DNA of 64,000 nt, from contig DAMCZI010000002.1 of assembly GCA_032095175.1 (NCBI GenBank), positions 1 to 64,000 of the forward strand, given 5' to 3'. This document shows, in pieces, positions 9,655 through 19,500 of the stretch. A program made the translations under genes and the position numbers. Every line of letters starts with the position of its first letter. The stretch's first letter is position 1. The notes beneath the pieces are model-generated. The model had not been told where the DNA came from and made no database searches. It saw nothing but the letters and a program-made list of their open reading frames with translations. Source of the stretch: DAMCZI01 sp032095175. GTDB taxonomy: Bacteria; Bacillota; Clostridia; Clostridiales; Caloramatoraceae.

Positions 9655-10644
9655 TTATTCAAATAAATGACATGCAGCAAAATGTCCAGGAGAAATTTCC
9701 TTTAATACAGGTTCCTCAGAATTACATATTTCCTTAGAATATCTGCATCTCTTTTTAAATCTACATCCCGGGGGAGGATCTATTGCCGATGGGATTTCCC
9801 CCTGTAATATAATTCTTTTTTTCATCATAGAATCATCAGGATCAGGAATTGGAATTGCAGACAATAGTGCCTGGGTATATGGATGCTCCGGATTTGTATA
9901 AAGTTCATTGCTTTCTGCAATTTCAACAAGTTTTCCAAGGTACATTACTCCGACTCTGTTTGAAATATGCTTAACCATTGAGAGGTCATGAGCTATAAAA
10001 AGATAGGTTAGCCCCATATCCCTCTGAAGATCCTCAAGCATATTTACTATTTGAGCCTGTATCGAAACATCCAGTGCAGATATAGGTTCATCACAAACAA
10101 TAAACTCAGGCTGAACAGCAAGAGCCCTTGCTATCCCAATTCTCTGTCTCTGTCCCCCTGAAAATTCATGGGGGTATCTGTTAGCATGTTCACTACTTAA
10201 TCCAACCCTCTGGAGAAGATACTGGACTCTTTCATTTCGCTCCTTACTTCCCATAATCTTATGAATATCTATAGCTTCACCTACAATATCCCCAACTGTC
10301 ATTCTTGGGTCTAATGATGCATATGGATCCTGAAATATAATTTGCATCTTTTTTCTATACGACATCATTTGGCTCAGACTTAGCTCTGTTATATCTACTC
10401 CATCATATATTATCTTTCCACCAGTTGGTTCATACAGCCTTAGTATTGTTCTTCCACAGGTTGTTTTTCCACATCCTGATTCCCCGACAAGCCCCAATGT
10501 TTCTCCCTTTTTAATTTCAAAGGATACATCATCAACAGCCTTGTTATAACCCTTTTTCTTTCCAAAAACGCCCTTCTTAACCGGGAAAAACTTTTTAAGC
10601 CCTTTAATTTCTAATATATACTCACTACTTTTAACTTCACACAT
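9655..10644 (-). CDS. oppF: Oligopeptide ABC transporter ATP-binding protein OppF (copy 2)
   Basis: The 329-residue ATPase has Walker A GESGCGKTTCGRT, signature FSGGQRQRIGIARAL, Walker B FIVCDEPISALD and the four-cysteine C-terminal extension (PPGCRFKKRCRYSKEIC and AACHLFE). The start is taken at 10644 (MCEVKSSEY), where ATG overlaps the oppD stop as TAATG behind AGGGAGGAG; an in-frame extension to 10707 would lie entirely inside oppD. The same coupling is seen in copy 1. Confidence 0.92.
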   Translation of the reverse strand: MCEVKSSEYILEIKGLKKFFPVKKGVFGKKKGYNKAVDDVSFEIKKGETLGLVGESGCGKTTCGRTILRLYEPTGGKIIYDGVDITELSLSQMMSYRKKMQIIFQDPYASLDPRMTVGDIVGEAIDIHKIMGSKERNERVQYLLQRVGLSSEHANRYPHEFSGGQRQRIGIARALAVQPEFIVCDEPISALDVSIQAQIVNMLEDLQRDMGLTYLFIAHDLSMVKHISNRVGVMYLGKLVEIAESNELYTNPEHPYTQALLSAIPIPDPDDSMMKKRIILQGEIPSAIDPPPGCRFKKRCRYSKEICNSEEPVLKEISPGHFAACHLFE

Positions 10645-11654
10645 TACTTTCTCCTCCCTTCCCCAAAACCTGCTGCTCTGGGAGCTTCGGGATGATTCAG
10701 CCAGCAAGAAGCCATATGTCCATCTTCAATTTCAAAATGTTGAGGTATTTGTATATCACATATTCTCATTGCATATGAACATCTTGGAGCAAAAGGACAC
10801 CCTGCAGGAGGTTTAAGCAAGTCTGGGGGCTGACCATCTATTGGTCTAAGCCTTTCTTTTGCAATTGTTTTAGGATTTGGTACACTTTGCAGAAGTCCCA
10901 TTGTGTACGGATGCCTTGGATTATAAAAGATATCTCTGCTAGAGCCTGACTCAACTATGATTCCCCCATACATTACATTTATTCTGCTGCAAAGATCGGC
11001 AACAACTCCCAAGTCATGGGTTATTAGTATTATTGATGTATTTATTTTATTTTTAAGTTCCTTCATCAAATCAAGTATCTGAGCTTGAATAGTAACATCT
11101 AAGGCCGTTGTAGGTTCATCGGCTATTAGAAGAGCAGGATCACAGGATAGGGCCATAGCTATCATAACTCTTTGCCTCATACCGCCAGAAAACTCATAAG
11201 GATACTGCCTTAACCTTTTTTCAGCTTCTGGTATACCAACAACATTTAAAAGCTCTAAAGCTCTTTTCTTAGCATTTTCTCTTGATAACCTTTTATGCTT
11301 AAGCAGTGGTTCTATTAATTGATTTTCTATTGTATAAACAGGATTAAGCGATGTCATTGGGTCCTGAAATATCATGCTTATTTCATTTCCTCTTATTCTT
11401 AACATTTCATTTTCATCCATCTTAACAAGATCTTTTCCATTGAAAAGAGCTTTTCCACTCTTTATCTTTCCAGTATCAGCAAGAAGTCTTAGAAGTGATA
11501 ACATGGTAACGCTTTTCCCACATCCTGACTCTCCAACAAGCCCAACAGCTTCGCCCTTATTTACATCGAAGCTTACCCCTCTAACTGCCTTTACTTCACC
11601 TGCATAGGTGAAAAAGGAGGTGCTTAAGTCCCTTATTTGTAATAATCTATCCAT
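10644..11654 (-). CDS. oppD: Oligopeptide ABC transporter ATP-binding protein OppD (copy 2)
   Basis: A 336-residue ATPase, the same length as copy 1. Walker A GESGCGKSVT, signature FSGGMRQRVMIAMAL, Walker B LLIADEPTTALD and the PPAGCPFAPRC cysteine motif are all present. The ATG at 11654 is preferred to an upstream GTG at 11663 because AGAGGTGGGGG lies directly before it. It forms the ATPase pair with the overlapping oppF. Confidence 0.92.
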   Translation of the reverse strand: MDRLLQIRDLSTSFFTYAGEVKAVRGVSFDVNKGEAVGLVGESGCGKSVTMLSLLRLLADTGKIKSGKALFNGKDLVKMDENEMLRIRGNEISMIFQDPMTSLNPVYTIENQLIEPLLKHKRLSRENAKKRALELLNVVGIPEAEKRLRQYPYEFSGGMRQRVMIAMALSCDPALLIADEPTTALDVTIQAQILDLMKELKNKINTSIILITHDLGVVADLCSRINVMYGGIIVESGSSRDIFYNPRHPYTMGLLQSVPNPKTIAKERLRPIDGQPPDLLKPPAGCPFAPRCSYAMRICDIQIPQHFEIEDGHMASCWLNHPEAPRAAGFGEGRRK

Positions 11655-11665
11655 TACCCCCACCT

Positions 11666-12589
11666 CTACTTTCTCATCTTAGGATCAAGGGCATCTCTCA
11701 ACCCATCACCAAAAAGATTGAAGGATATCATAATAATACAAAGAGTTATTGCTGGATAGAATAATTGGAAAGGATAGCTTCTATAGGTTTGTACAGCCTC
11801 ATTACATAGTACCCCAAGAGAAGCCATAGGTGCTGATACTCCAAGTCCAATGTAGCTTAAAAAGGCCTCAGTAAATATAGCTGTTGGTATAGACATTGTA
11901 AGTGTAACTATTATAGGCCCCATACAATTTGGAATTAAGTGTCTTAACATAAGCCTCTTATTTCCTGCGCCTAATGCTTTTGCTGCTAATATAAACTCCT
12001 GCTGCTTTAATGTTAAGACCTGACCTCTTACCATTCTTGCCATTCCAACCCAATATGAAATTCCAAGTGCTATAAATGTATTTGTGAGATTTGCACCATC
12101 AAGTATTACCATTAGTAATATTACATAGAGGGTTACAGGTATGCTGTAGAGAATATCTACAATACGCATCATAATATTGTCAGTACGTCCTCCATAGTAT
12201 CCAGAAATACCACCATATATAACACCTATCACTAGATTAATAATTGCTGAAACTATTCCTACAGAGAGTGAAATTCTCATTCCATACAGTACCCTTACGA
12301 AAAGATCTCTGCCTAAACTATCAGTACCAAACCAATGCAGAGATGATGGAGGCTTATCAAGCATTGAAATGTTATTTGTTCTGTAATCAAACTTGGAAAG
12401 CATTGGTCCAAATATTGATAGAAGTATTAACAATGTTAGTATAACAAGTGATAATATTGCTACTTTATTCTGTTTCAGTCTTCTCCATACATCCTGCCAA
12501 TAGGTTTCACTAGGCCTTACAATTTCACTGAGACTTTTATTATCCCGATTAAGAGGCTCAAAGAGACTCTTGTCAATATTACCCTCCAT
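11666..12589 (-). CDS. oppC: Oligopeptide ABC transporter permease OppC (copy 2)
   Basis: A 307-residue membrane protein with the OppC N-terminal domain (WQDVWRRLKQNKVAILSL), six membrane segments, the EAA loop EFILAAKALGAGNKRLMLRH and the tail DALDPKMRK, identical to copy 1. GGAGG precedes the ATG. It lies two bases after oppB. Confidence 0.92.
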   Translation of the reverse strand: MEGNIDKSLFEPLNRDNKSLSEIVRPSETYWQDVWRRLKQNKVAILSLVILTLLILLSIFGPMLSKFDYRTNNISMLDKPPSSLHWFGTDSLGRDLFVRVLYGMRISLSVGIVSAIINLVIGVIYGGISGYYGGRTDNIMMRIVDILYSIPVTLYVILLMVILDGANLTNTFIALGISYWVGMARMVRGQVLTLKQQEFILAAKALGAGNKRLMLRHLIPNCMGPIIVTLTMSIPTAIFTEAFLSYIGLGVSAPMASLGVLCNEAVQTYRSYPFQLFYPAITLCIIMISFNLFGDGLRDALDPKMRK

Positions 12590-12591
12590 CC

Positions 12592-13521
12592 CTACACCTC
12601 CTGCTCCTCAAATCTTATTCTTGGATCAACAAATCCATAAAGGATATCAACAATCAGGTTGCATATAATTAAAAATGCAGAGTAGAATATTGTAACTCCC
12701 AATATTGCTGTATAATCTCTGTTTGTTATACTCTCAACAAACTGTCTTCCTAATCCTGGTATTGTAAAGATCCTCTCAATAACAAAGCTTCCAGTTAAAA
12801 TTCCTGCAATTAGTGGTCCTAGGTATGTAAGAACAGGTATTATGGCATTTTTCAAAGCATGCTTGTATATAACAACTCTATCTGTAAGTCCTTTAGCCCT
12901 TGCAGTCCTTATATAATCCTGTCTAATAACCTCCAACAAGCTTGATCTTGTAAGTCTGGATATCATAGATGTAGGCCCACCTGCCAGTGCTATTGATGGT
13001 AATACAAAGTGAGCCGCTGTTCCCCAACTTATTGGAGGAAATAAAGGTATCTTTAGGGTGAAAAAATATAGTAGTAGTGTAGCTAGAACAAAGCTTGGAA
13101 TTGTTATTCCAAGGGTTGCCAGAAACATAACAAATCTATCCTGCCATTTTCCCTGCCTTAAAGCAGAAACAATACCAAAGGGTATTCCTATAACCATGGA
13201 CAAAATTATGGCAGACACTCCTAGTTGTGCTGAAATAGGGAAACCATTGTGTATCAATTGATTTACAGTCATGCCCTCATATGAGAAGGATGGACCAAGG
13301 TCAAACTTCACAAGATTTTTTAGATAATCCTGATACTGCCACCATATTGGCTTATTTAAGTTGTACCTTTCCTCAATGGACTTTTTGATTATTTCCGGCA
13401 GATTTCTATCGAAATCAAAGGGTCCACCTGGAATTGTGTGAATTAAAAGAAATGTTATAGTAATTACAACCCACAGCGTAATCACAGATGCAATGATCCT
13501 TTTAATAATGTAATTAAGCAA
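12592..13521 (-). CDS. oppB: Oligopeptide ABC transporter permease OppB (copy 2)
   Basis: A 309-residue OppB permease starting LNYIIKRIIASVITLWVVIT, with six membrane segments and the EAA loop DYIRTARAKGLTDRVVIYKH. The start is a TTG at 13521 behind GAGGGGGG with an eight-base spacer; no ATG fits, while the copy-1 gene uses ATG. A TTG start may lower expression of this operon. Confidence 0.9.
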   Translation of the reverse strand: MLNYIIKRIIASVITLWVVITITFLLIHTIPGGPFDFDRNLPEIIKKSIEERYNLNKPIWWQYQDYLKNLVKFDLGPSFSYEGMTVNQLIHNGFPISAQLGVSAIILSMVIGIPFGIVSALRQGKWQDRFVMFLATLGITIPSFVLATLLLYFFTLKIPLFPPISWGTAAHFVLPSIALAGGPTSMISRLTRSSLLEVIRQDYIRTARAKGLTDRVVIYKHALKNAIIPVLTYLGPLIAGILTGSFVIERIFTIPGLGRQFVESITNRDYTAILGVTIFYSAFLIICNLIVDILYGFVDPRIRFEEQEV

Positions 13522-13553
13522 AATTACATCCCCCCTCAGGTTGATAGTATTAC

Positions 13554-14033
13554 TTATGGAGAATACAAATCAAAAATGTCATTTTTGCACTTTATACTTA
13601 TCCATTTTCTTCTAAGTCCTAGAGATTTCTTTACAAGTTCAAAGCAATCAATTAGTTCAACCCAATATCCCCTCATTATCCCTCCCATCCTATGATAGTT
13701 ATATATTTTTTCTTCAAAGGTGCCGCAGGTGATGTAAAAGGCTCTGTTTACTCTATTTTTTTCAGCAAGGGTTATAAATTCTTCATATTGATCTTGAAAT
13801 ACGATTTGACATTTGTGGTATCTAAATAAATATCTCCTAGTGGAGCCTTTCCATGATAGTATGTCCACATATTCTGAATTCTCCTTCAAAATATTAAAAC
13901 CATCATGCTTTTTTGTAAGACTCCCCATGTATAAAGCAGCTAACTTCTTTACCGAAAGTTTTTTCATGTATTTCATGCCATCCTCAACAGCTCTTTTGTT
14001 TAATAAGTAATATATCCTATTACAAAGCCTCAT
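13554..14033 (-). CDS. Hypothetical protein, weakly Mrr-like
   Basis: The 159-residue product has no signal peptide. The central part IVFQDQYEEFITLAEKNRVN followed by RAFYITCGTF and later YWVELIDCFELVKK recalls the core of Mrr-type restriction-endonuclease folds (a Q/E-containing strand, then a 'this is a fact of type ITTG.F' strand, then a 'velID..L' strand), but the usual catalytic D...ExK is not convincing. The ATG at 14033 is preferred because a GGTGATAG precedes it. It lies 32 bases upstream of oppB copy 2 and may be co-transcribed with it. Function unknown. Confidence 0.55.
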   Translation of the reverse strand: MRLCNRIYYLLNKRAVEDGMKYMKKLSVKKLAALYMGSLTKKHDGFNILKENSEYVDILSWKGSTRRYLFRYHKCQIVFQDQYEEFITLAEKNRVNRAFYITCGTFEEKIYNYHRMGGIMRGYWVELIDCFELVKKSLGLRRKWISIKCKNDIFDLYSP

Positions 14034-14160
14034 ATCTATCACCATAAAATAAACTAATTTTATAGATTTATATGTATAATATTACCATATTAATACCAAT
14101 TTGGAAATAGTTTACATTAATTCATTTCAGAAAACAATAAATAATTTCATGTACAAAATA

Positions 14161-14193
14161 AAAAGAACCGCTTCATTTGAAACGATTCTTTTT
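14161..14193 (-). terminator. Intrinsic terminator after degV
   Basis: An imperfect 15-bp inverted repeat (AAAAGAACCGCTTCA and its partner) with a three-base loop, followed on the minus strand by TCTTTTTATTTT. It lies 75 bases after the degV stop. Confidence 0.7.
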
Positions 14194-14267
14194 TGTAAAA
14201 TATAATTTCATTTTAAAATAGATATTCGGTGTATTAAAGAAAATAATTGCTCTTAACCAATCAACAC

Positions 14268-15155
14268 TTATCTTTTTAAAACTTCTCTTCTCTCCCCCAT
14301 AAACGCAAGGGAAATCATACCAGGTCCAACATGGGAAGCAATTGTAGCCCCCAATTCAGTTATTATAATCTTTTTAACATTAAAATGGGACATTACCATT
14401 GATTTTAGCTCTTCTGCATCATTAGGACAGTCACCATGTCCTATGATTATAATAGTCTCCTCTTCATTTACTATATGTTCCTTAGCCTTATCTAGCAAAA
14501 AGCTGAGGGATTTTTTTCTTCCTCTAACATTTGCATAAGGTTTTAGCTTACCTTCATCATCAAGAGTAATTATGGGTTTTACATTTAAAAGAGTCCCAAA
14601 GGCAGCGGTTGCTGCTGATATCCTCCCACCCTTTTTTAGAAAGGTAAGAGTATCTACTGCAAACCAGTGATTAGAATTCAATTTATTATCCTCAACCCAT
14701 TTTATTATTTCATCCCTTGAACATCCTTTTCTAAGCATTTCAGCAGCGTGAACAACTAATAAGCCTTCTCCAACAGAAGCAGATACAGTATCAATTATAG
14801 TAATATCTGCATCAGGATGTTCTTCCATAAACATATTCCATGCAACTACTGCACTATTGTATGTACCACTTAAGCCTGAAGAAAACCCTAAATATATCAA
14901 TGTATTTTTCTTTTCGTAGCTTTCTCTGAATTTTTCCATAAACCTATGTGAATTTATCTGTGATGTTGTTGGCATTATTTCTTTTCTCAAGTATCCATAA
15001 AACTCCTCATGGCTCATTGTTTTTCCGAAATCATCATAGCAATCAATTCCTTCGATATTTATAGGCATTCCTATGGTATCGATTACATCTCTATTTTCTT
15101 CAATATACTCAAGTGGAAGATCGCTACATGAATCTACAAGAAGCATTATGCCCAT
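14268..15155 (-). CDS. DegV family fatty-acid-binding protein
   Basis: The 295-residue protein has the two-domain DegV fold. Family marks are LLVDSCSDLPLEYIEE at the start, PTTSQIN near residue 82, FSSGLSGTYNSA near 112, and the C-terminal GHGDCPNDAE and GATIASHVGPG. DegV proteins bind fatty acids; in several Firmicutes the FakB members present them to the kinase FakA. No fakA-like gene lies in the window, so the partner is unknown. It is monocistronic, ended by the hairpin at 14161. Confidence 0.9.
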   Translation of the reverse strand: MGIMLLVDSCSDLPLEYIEENRDVIDTIGMPINIEGIDCYDDFGKTMSHEEFYGYLRKEIMPTTSQINSHRFMEKFRESYEKKNTLIYLGFSSGLSGTYNSAVVAWNMFMEEHPDADITIIDTVSASVGEGLLVVHAAEMLRKGCSRDEIIKWVEDNKLNSNHWFAVDTLTFLKKGGRISAATAAFGTLLNVKPIITLDDEGKLKPYANVRGRKKSLSFLLDKAKEHIVNEEETIIIIGHGDCPNDAEELKSMVMSHFNVKKIIITELGATIASHVGPGMISLAFMGERREVLKR

Positions 15156-15198
15156 TTTTAAAAACCTCCTTATAATAAATCGCTAACATCTCCTTTTT

Positions 15199-15357
15199 AG
15201 GCACATTAAAAAAATAAATGAGTCAGATTGCGAAGTAATTTTGATTATTTTCTAGGCACTCAATCACGCGCATACTAACTGTATGTAAGTGATTGAGTAA
15301 CGACGAAAAGAATCAAAAGGACGAGTAAGATGACTTATTTATTTTTTTAATGTGCCT
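15199..15357. repeat. MITE-like fold-back element
   Basis: The 159-bp element has 27-base terminal inverted repeats that differ at one base (beginning AGGCACATTAAAAAAATAAA). Inside them, further inverted segments pair (GATTATTTTC with GAAAAGAATC, and CACTCAATCAC with GTGATTGAGT). TTA stands directly outside both GGCAC...GTGCC ends and may be a target duplication. No coding capacity is seen. Confidence 0.65.
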
Positions 15358-15866
15358 TAGTATAGTATGTTTCAAATTAATATTACCACAACATAAAACC
15401 ATGTAGCAATGCAACTTAAAACTAAATATAAATCAAAAATTCTATTACATTTTGCCTTTTTAAACATCTTAAGGTCGAACCAATACTGTAGGGCTGTTTA
15501 AAAAACCAAAATGTAAAGAATTTTACGATTTATATATATTAGGTGCATTAACACTATTTTTACAATTTTGAAATAACAAGAATTAAAATATATAATAATA
15601 AAGACAATATAGTAAGCTAATTCTTTATAAATGCATAATACTTTCAAGAGTTTATGCCGCTTCTCATAAATCAATATTCTTTACAAATTTAATCTGTTTT
15701 ATATACTCATGTAATATTTGGACAGGTTGAAGCAGTTCCCGTTGTGAATACAATCCTATTGTGGTAATATATACTAACAAACATCAGTTTTATCAAACTT
15801 TCCACTTATTTTTCTTTTGCAACTGAATATTAATGTAGAATAATAATTTCAGGAAGGATGTATTGT
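15358..15866. other. Intergenic region upstream of the lipoprotein gene
   Basis: Very AT-rich, no coding sequence seen. AGGAAGG at 15851-15857 is the ribosome binding site of the next gene. No promoter is clear enough to call. Confidence 0.4.
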
Positions 15867-16547
15867 ATGTATAAGAGGTTAATTTTATTATCTCTGACAT
15901 TTTTCATTTTTTTAACAGGATGTACATATGGAAAGCAAAAGACTGCTGGTATTACTAATAAAAAAGCTGCACTTTCACAGAATGAAACTAAGGATTTAAA
16001 CAAAGAGATAGAATTACTAAAAAAACAGCTTGTTCAAGATGATAAAACAATTCAAGAGCTTACAGATAAATCTAAGGAATTTGAACTTTTCAAAAATTAT
16101 ACTTGGGAAGAACTCGATTATTATCTTCAGTTTATCGATAAGGCCACAAAGTACCTAAGCGAGGCAGAGCTTCTTTCTCTTGCAAGAGATGAGTGGAAAT
16201 ATACTCTTGAGATTGATGGAAACCCCATTTCTAAAAATGCTTTGGTAGAATTAGATAAATCTAATTTTAAAATAGTAATATCCGAAGAGCAGGTTCCATT
16301 TCCTGCATTATCAAATGAGCTTCATAAAAAAGGTAAACTCCCTGGAAAACGTTTTGTTGAACAATTAAAATTTATAAACTATAAGCCATTGGAAGTATCT
16401 GATGAGCTTGTTGCAACAACAAAACTATCTACTCAATATGATTTTAGAGGTGTCCCAAAAGGAACTACAATTAAAATTGAAGTTACAAAGGAACTTCAGG
16501 AAAGACTTGGTCTTGCAAAAAATATAGTAAGTATAGCCGTAAAATAA
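15867..16547 (+). CDS. Lipoprotein of unknown function
   Basis: The 226-residue product begins MYKRLILLSLTFFIFLTGC, a lipoprotein signal peptide with lipobox FLTGC, so it should be anchored outside the membrane. Residues about 38-70 form a likely coiled coil (KELNKEIELLKKQLVQDDK), followed by an alpha/beta region with no family I recognise. The ATG at 15867 is chosen over the one at 15858 because AGGAAGG directly abuts the earlier codon. It converges with gatB, with a palindromic repeat between. Confidence 0.7.
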   Translation: MYKRLILLSLTFFIFLTGCTYGKQKTAGITNKKAALSQNETKDLNKEIELLKKQLVQDDKTIQELTDKSKEFELFKNYTWEELDYYLQFIDKATKYLSEAELLSLARDEWKYTLEIDGNPISKNALVELDKSNFKIVISEEQVPFPALSNELHKKGKLPGKRFVEQLKFINYKPLEVSDELVATTKLSTQYDFRGVPKGTTIKIEVTKELQERLGLAKNIVSIAVK

Positions 16548-16548
16548 A

Positions 16549-16623
16549 AAGAGCCAGATATATGACAAGTTAGATAACCCAAAATTTCCTAGTCTAAGCT
16601 AACTTGCCACATATCTGGCTCTT
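16549..16623. repeat. Dispersed palindromic repeat, copy B; also a terminator
   Basis: A 75-bp fold-back with ends AAGAGCCAGATAT and its complement, and an inner ACAAGTTAGATAA arm. On the minus strand it is followed by CTTTTTATTTT, so here it can terminate the gatCAB transcript. It belongs with the elements at 7770 and 19835. Confidence 0.7.
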
Positions 16624-16627
16624 ATTC

Positions 16628-18055
16628 TTATCTTCTATTCAATTCATCTAATACAAGCCTGTTAACAATTTGTGGGTTTGCTCTGCCCTTTGATGCCTTC
16701 ATCACCTGACCTATAATAAATCCAACTGCCTTTGCCTTTCCATTTTTATAGTCCTCAACTGATTGTGGATTTTCATCAATAACTTTGTAAATCATACTTT
16801 TTATTTCTGTTTCATCTGAAACCTGTAAAAGCCCCTTTGCTTTAACTATGCTTTCAGGATCTTCTCCAGTTTCAAACATATAATTGAAGACCTTTTTAGC
16901 CATGGTTCCTGATATTGTACCTTTATCTATTAAACTTATGAGTCTCACAATATCAATTGGTTTTATTTTAACATCCTCTATTTCCATTTCATTTTCATTA
17001 AGACTTCTCATAAGTTCACCCATAACCCAGTTGCTTATATCCTTTGGATTCCCTCCATGGTATATACATTTTTCAAAGAAAGATGAAAGTGCCTTTGATG
17101 ATGTTAGTATTTCAGAATCATATTCTGGAAGGCCAAAATCATTAATATATCTTTTCCTTTTTACATCTGGAAGTTCTGGAATTTTCCTTCTTATCTCATC
17201 TATCCATTCATCATCAATCTTAAGATATACCATATCAGGCTCAGGAAAACACCTATAGTCATGGGCTTCTTCCTTGCTTCTCATGACTGCAGTTACATTT
17301 TTTTCATCATCCCATCTTCTTGTTTCCTGTACTATTCTATTTCCAATTTCAAGTTCATGTTTTTGCCTTTTTATTTCATATTCCAAAGCCTTTTCAAGTG
17401 CCTTAAAGGAATTCATGTTCTTTATCTCTGTTTTAACTCCAAACTCAGCCGAGCCAATAGGTCTTAATGAAATATTAGCATCACATCTTAAAGAGCCCTC
17501 CTCCATTTTGCAGTCTGAAACCTCTATATACTGCAGTACAGCCTTTAGCTTTTCAAGATATATTCTCGCTTCCTGTGGTGAAGGAATATCCGGTCTTGAA
17601 ACTATTTCAGCAAGCGGAACACCTGCTCTATTATAATCCATATATGAGCCGTTTTCTCGGTGGAGTGCTTTTCCTGCATCCTCCTCTATATGTATTCGCT
17701 GTATTCCTATTCTTTTAACTCCTTTATCAGATTCAATCTCTATATAGCCATTGCTGCATATTGGAGTATTATCCTGGGTAATCTGATAATTCTTAGGACA
17801 ATCAGGATAGAAATAATTCTTTCTTGCCATATGTGTTTCTTTATTTATAGTGCAATTCAGTGCAAGTCCTGCTTTTATAGCATACTCCACAACCCTTTTG
17901 TTTAAAACTGGAAGAGCACCTGGCAATCCCATACATACAGGACAGCAGTGTGTATTCTGTTCCCCTCCAAATTCTGTTGTACATCCACAATATATCTTGG
18001 TCTTTGTTGAAAGCTCAGCATGAACCTCAAGACCTATTATTACTTCATATTCCAT
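16628..18055 (-). CDS. gatB: Aspartyl/glutamyl-tRNA amidotransferase subunit B
   Basis: GatB binds the mischarged tRNA, phosphorylates Glu-tRNA(Gln) or Asp-tRNA(Asn) and accepts ammonia from GatA. The 475-residue protein shows EVIIGLEVHAELSTKTKIYC at the start, the zinc-site type cysteines CGCTTEFGGEQNTHCCPVC, YPDCPKNYQITQ, HIEEDAGK and a C-terminal YqeY-like tail ending ANPQIVNRLVLDEL. Length is typical. It overlaps gatA by 11 bases, the last gene of the gatCAB operon. Confidence 0.96.
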   Translation of the reverse strand: MEYEVIIGLEVHAELSTKTKIYCGCTTEFGGEQNTHCCPVCMGLPGALPVLNKRVVEYAIKAGLALNCTINKETHMARKNYFYPDCPKNYQITQDNTPICSNGYIEIESDKGVKRIGIQRIHIEEDAGKALHRENGSYMDYNRAGVPLAEIVSRPDIPSPQEARIYLEKLKAVLQYIEVSDCKMEEGSLRCDANISLRPIGSAEFGVKTEIKNMNSFKALEKALEYEIKRQKHELEIGNRIVQETRRWDDEKNVTAVMRSKEEAHDYRCFPEPDMVYLKIDDEWIDEIRRKIPELPDVKRKRYINDFGLPEYDSEILTSSKALSSFFEKCIYHGGNPKDISNWVMGELMRSLNENEMEIEDVKIKPIDIVRLISLIDKGTISGTMAKKVFNYMFETGEDPESIVKAKGLLQVSDETEIKSMIYKVIDENPQSVEDYKNGKAKAVGFIIGQVMKASKGRANPQIVNRLVLDELNRR

Positions 18056-19490
18056 ATAAACACCCCCCTATGCTTTTTTCAAAGGCATAGGCAGCTTTGA
18101 TTAATGTACCTTCTTCAAAATAGTTGCCTATAAACTGAATACCAACAGGAAGTTCATTTATTTTTCCTGCAGGTACTGAAATTGCAGTGATACCAGCAAT
18201 ATTTACTGGTACAGTATAGATATCTGATAAATACATCTCAAGGGGTTTTTCTATTTTTTCTCCAATTTTAAATGGAAGGATTGGAGAAGTCGGAGATACT
18301 ATTATATCTACATCCATAAATGTTCTCTTAAATTCCTCAATTATAAGAGTCTTTACCTTAAGTGCCTTTTTATAATATTCATCATAGTATCCAGCAGAAA
18401 GGGAATATGTTCCCAGCATTATTCTTCTTTTTACTTCATCTCCAAATGCCTGGCTTCTTGATTTAAAATATATATCAATTGCATCTTTATAATCCTTCGC
18501 CCTGTATCCATATTTTATACCATCAAATCTTGCAAGGTTTGAGCTTGCCTCCGAGCTTGTAAGAATGTGATATACTGCAAGAGCATAGGAGGACATGGGA
18601 AGCTTTATTACCTTTATCTCTGCTCCCAAGGATTTTAAGACCTCAATCCCGTTCAATATAGTCTTTCTAACTCCTTCATCCATGCCTTCTCCAAAGTATT
18701 CCTCAGGCATTCCTATCCTCATACCCCTTATGTCTTCTGTAAGATACTTAGTATAATCTTCTACCCTTACATCAGCAGAGGTCGAATCCCTTTTGTCTTT
18801 ACCAGAAATGGCATTCATAACAATTGCACAATCCTCAACATCCTTTGTAATCGGTCCTATCTGGTCTAAGGATGATGCAAAGGCAACGAGTCCATATCTT
18901 GAGACTCTTCCATAGGTTGGCTTTAAACCTACAACTCCACAAAAAGCTGAAGGCTGTCTAACAGATCCTCCTGTATCTGAACCTAAGGAATAATATACTT
19001 CTCCTGCTGCAACAGAAGCCGCTGAGCCTCCTGATGAGCCACCTGGTACCCTTTCAATATCATATGGATTTCTTACCTTCTTATATGCTGATGTTTCATT
19101 AGACGATCCCATTGCAAATTCATCCATATTTAGCTTCCCAATTATAACTGCTCCATTTTCCTTTAGCTTCTCAACAACATGTGCATCATAGGGCGATGTA
19201 TAATTTTCTAGTATCCTTGAACCACAGGTTGTCTTAGTCCCACTCATACACATATTATCCTTTATTCCCATTGGTATCCCTGCTAAATCAGGAAGGCTTT
19301 CACCATAAGCAATTCTTTCATCTATTTTTTGTGCAGACTTTAATGCTTCATCAGGGTATGCGCTTAGAAATGCACCTATTTTGTCATCTATATTCTCTAT
19401 TCTATTTATAATATTTTTAGTAATTTCAACAGATGAAACTTCCTTTTTTCTTATCAAATCCCTTATTTCATGTGCTGTTCTATTATGCAT
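18045..19490 (-). CDS. gatA: Aspartyl/glutamyl-tRNA amidotransferase subunit A
   Basis: GatA releases ammonia from glutamine. The 481-residue amidase has the catalytic Lys in GIKDNMCMSGTKTTCGS, and the Ser-cisSer pair in GGSSGGSAASVAAGEV with SLGSDTGGSVRQPSAFCG just after. Length is typical. It lies ten bases after gatC and overlaps gatB. Confidence 0.96.
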   Translation of the reverse strand: MHNRTAHEIRDLIRKKEVSSVEITKNIINRIENIDDKIGAFLSAYPDEALKSAQKIDERIAYGESLPDLAGIPMGIKDNMCMSGTKTTCGSRILENYTSPYDAHVVEKLKENGAVIIGKLNMDEFAMGSSNETSAYKKVRNPYDIERVPGGSSGGSAASVAAGEVYYSLGSDTGGSVRQPSAFCGVVGLKPTYGRVSRYGLVAFASSLDQIGPITKDVEDCAIVMNAISGKDKRDSTSADVRVEDYTKYLTEDIRGMRIGMPEEYFGEGMDEGVRKTILNGIEVLKSLGAEIKVIKLPMSSYALAVYHILTSSEASSNLARFDGIKYGYRAKDYKDAIDIYFKSRSQAFGDEVKRRIMLGTYSLSAGYYDEYYKKALKVKTLIIEEFKRTFMDVDIIVSPTSPILPFKIGEKIEKPLEMYLSDIYTVPVNIAGITAISVPAGKINELPVGIQFIGNYFEEGTLIKAAYAFEKSIGGCLYGI

Positions 19491-19500
19491 TTTCTCACCC

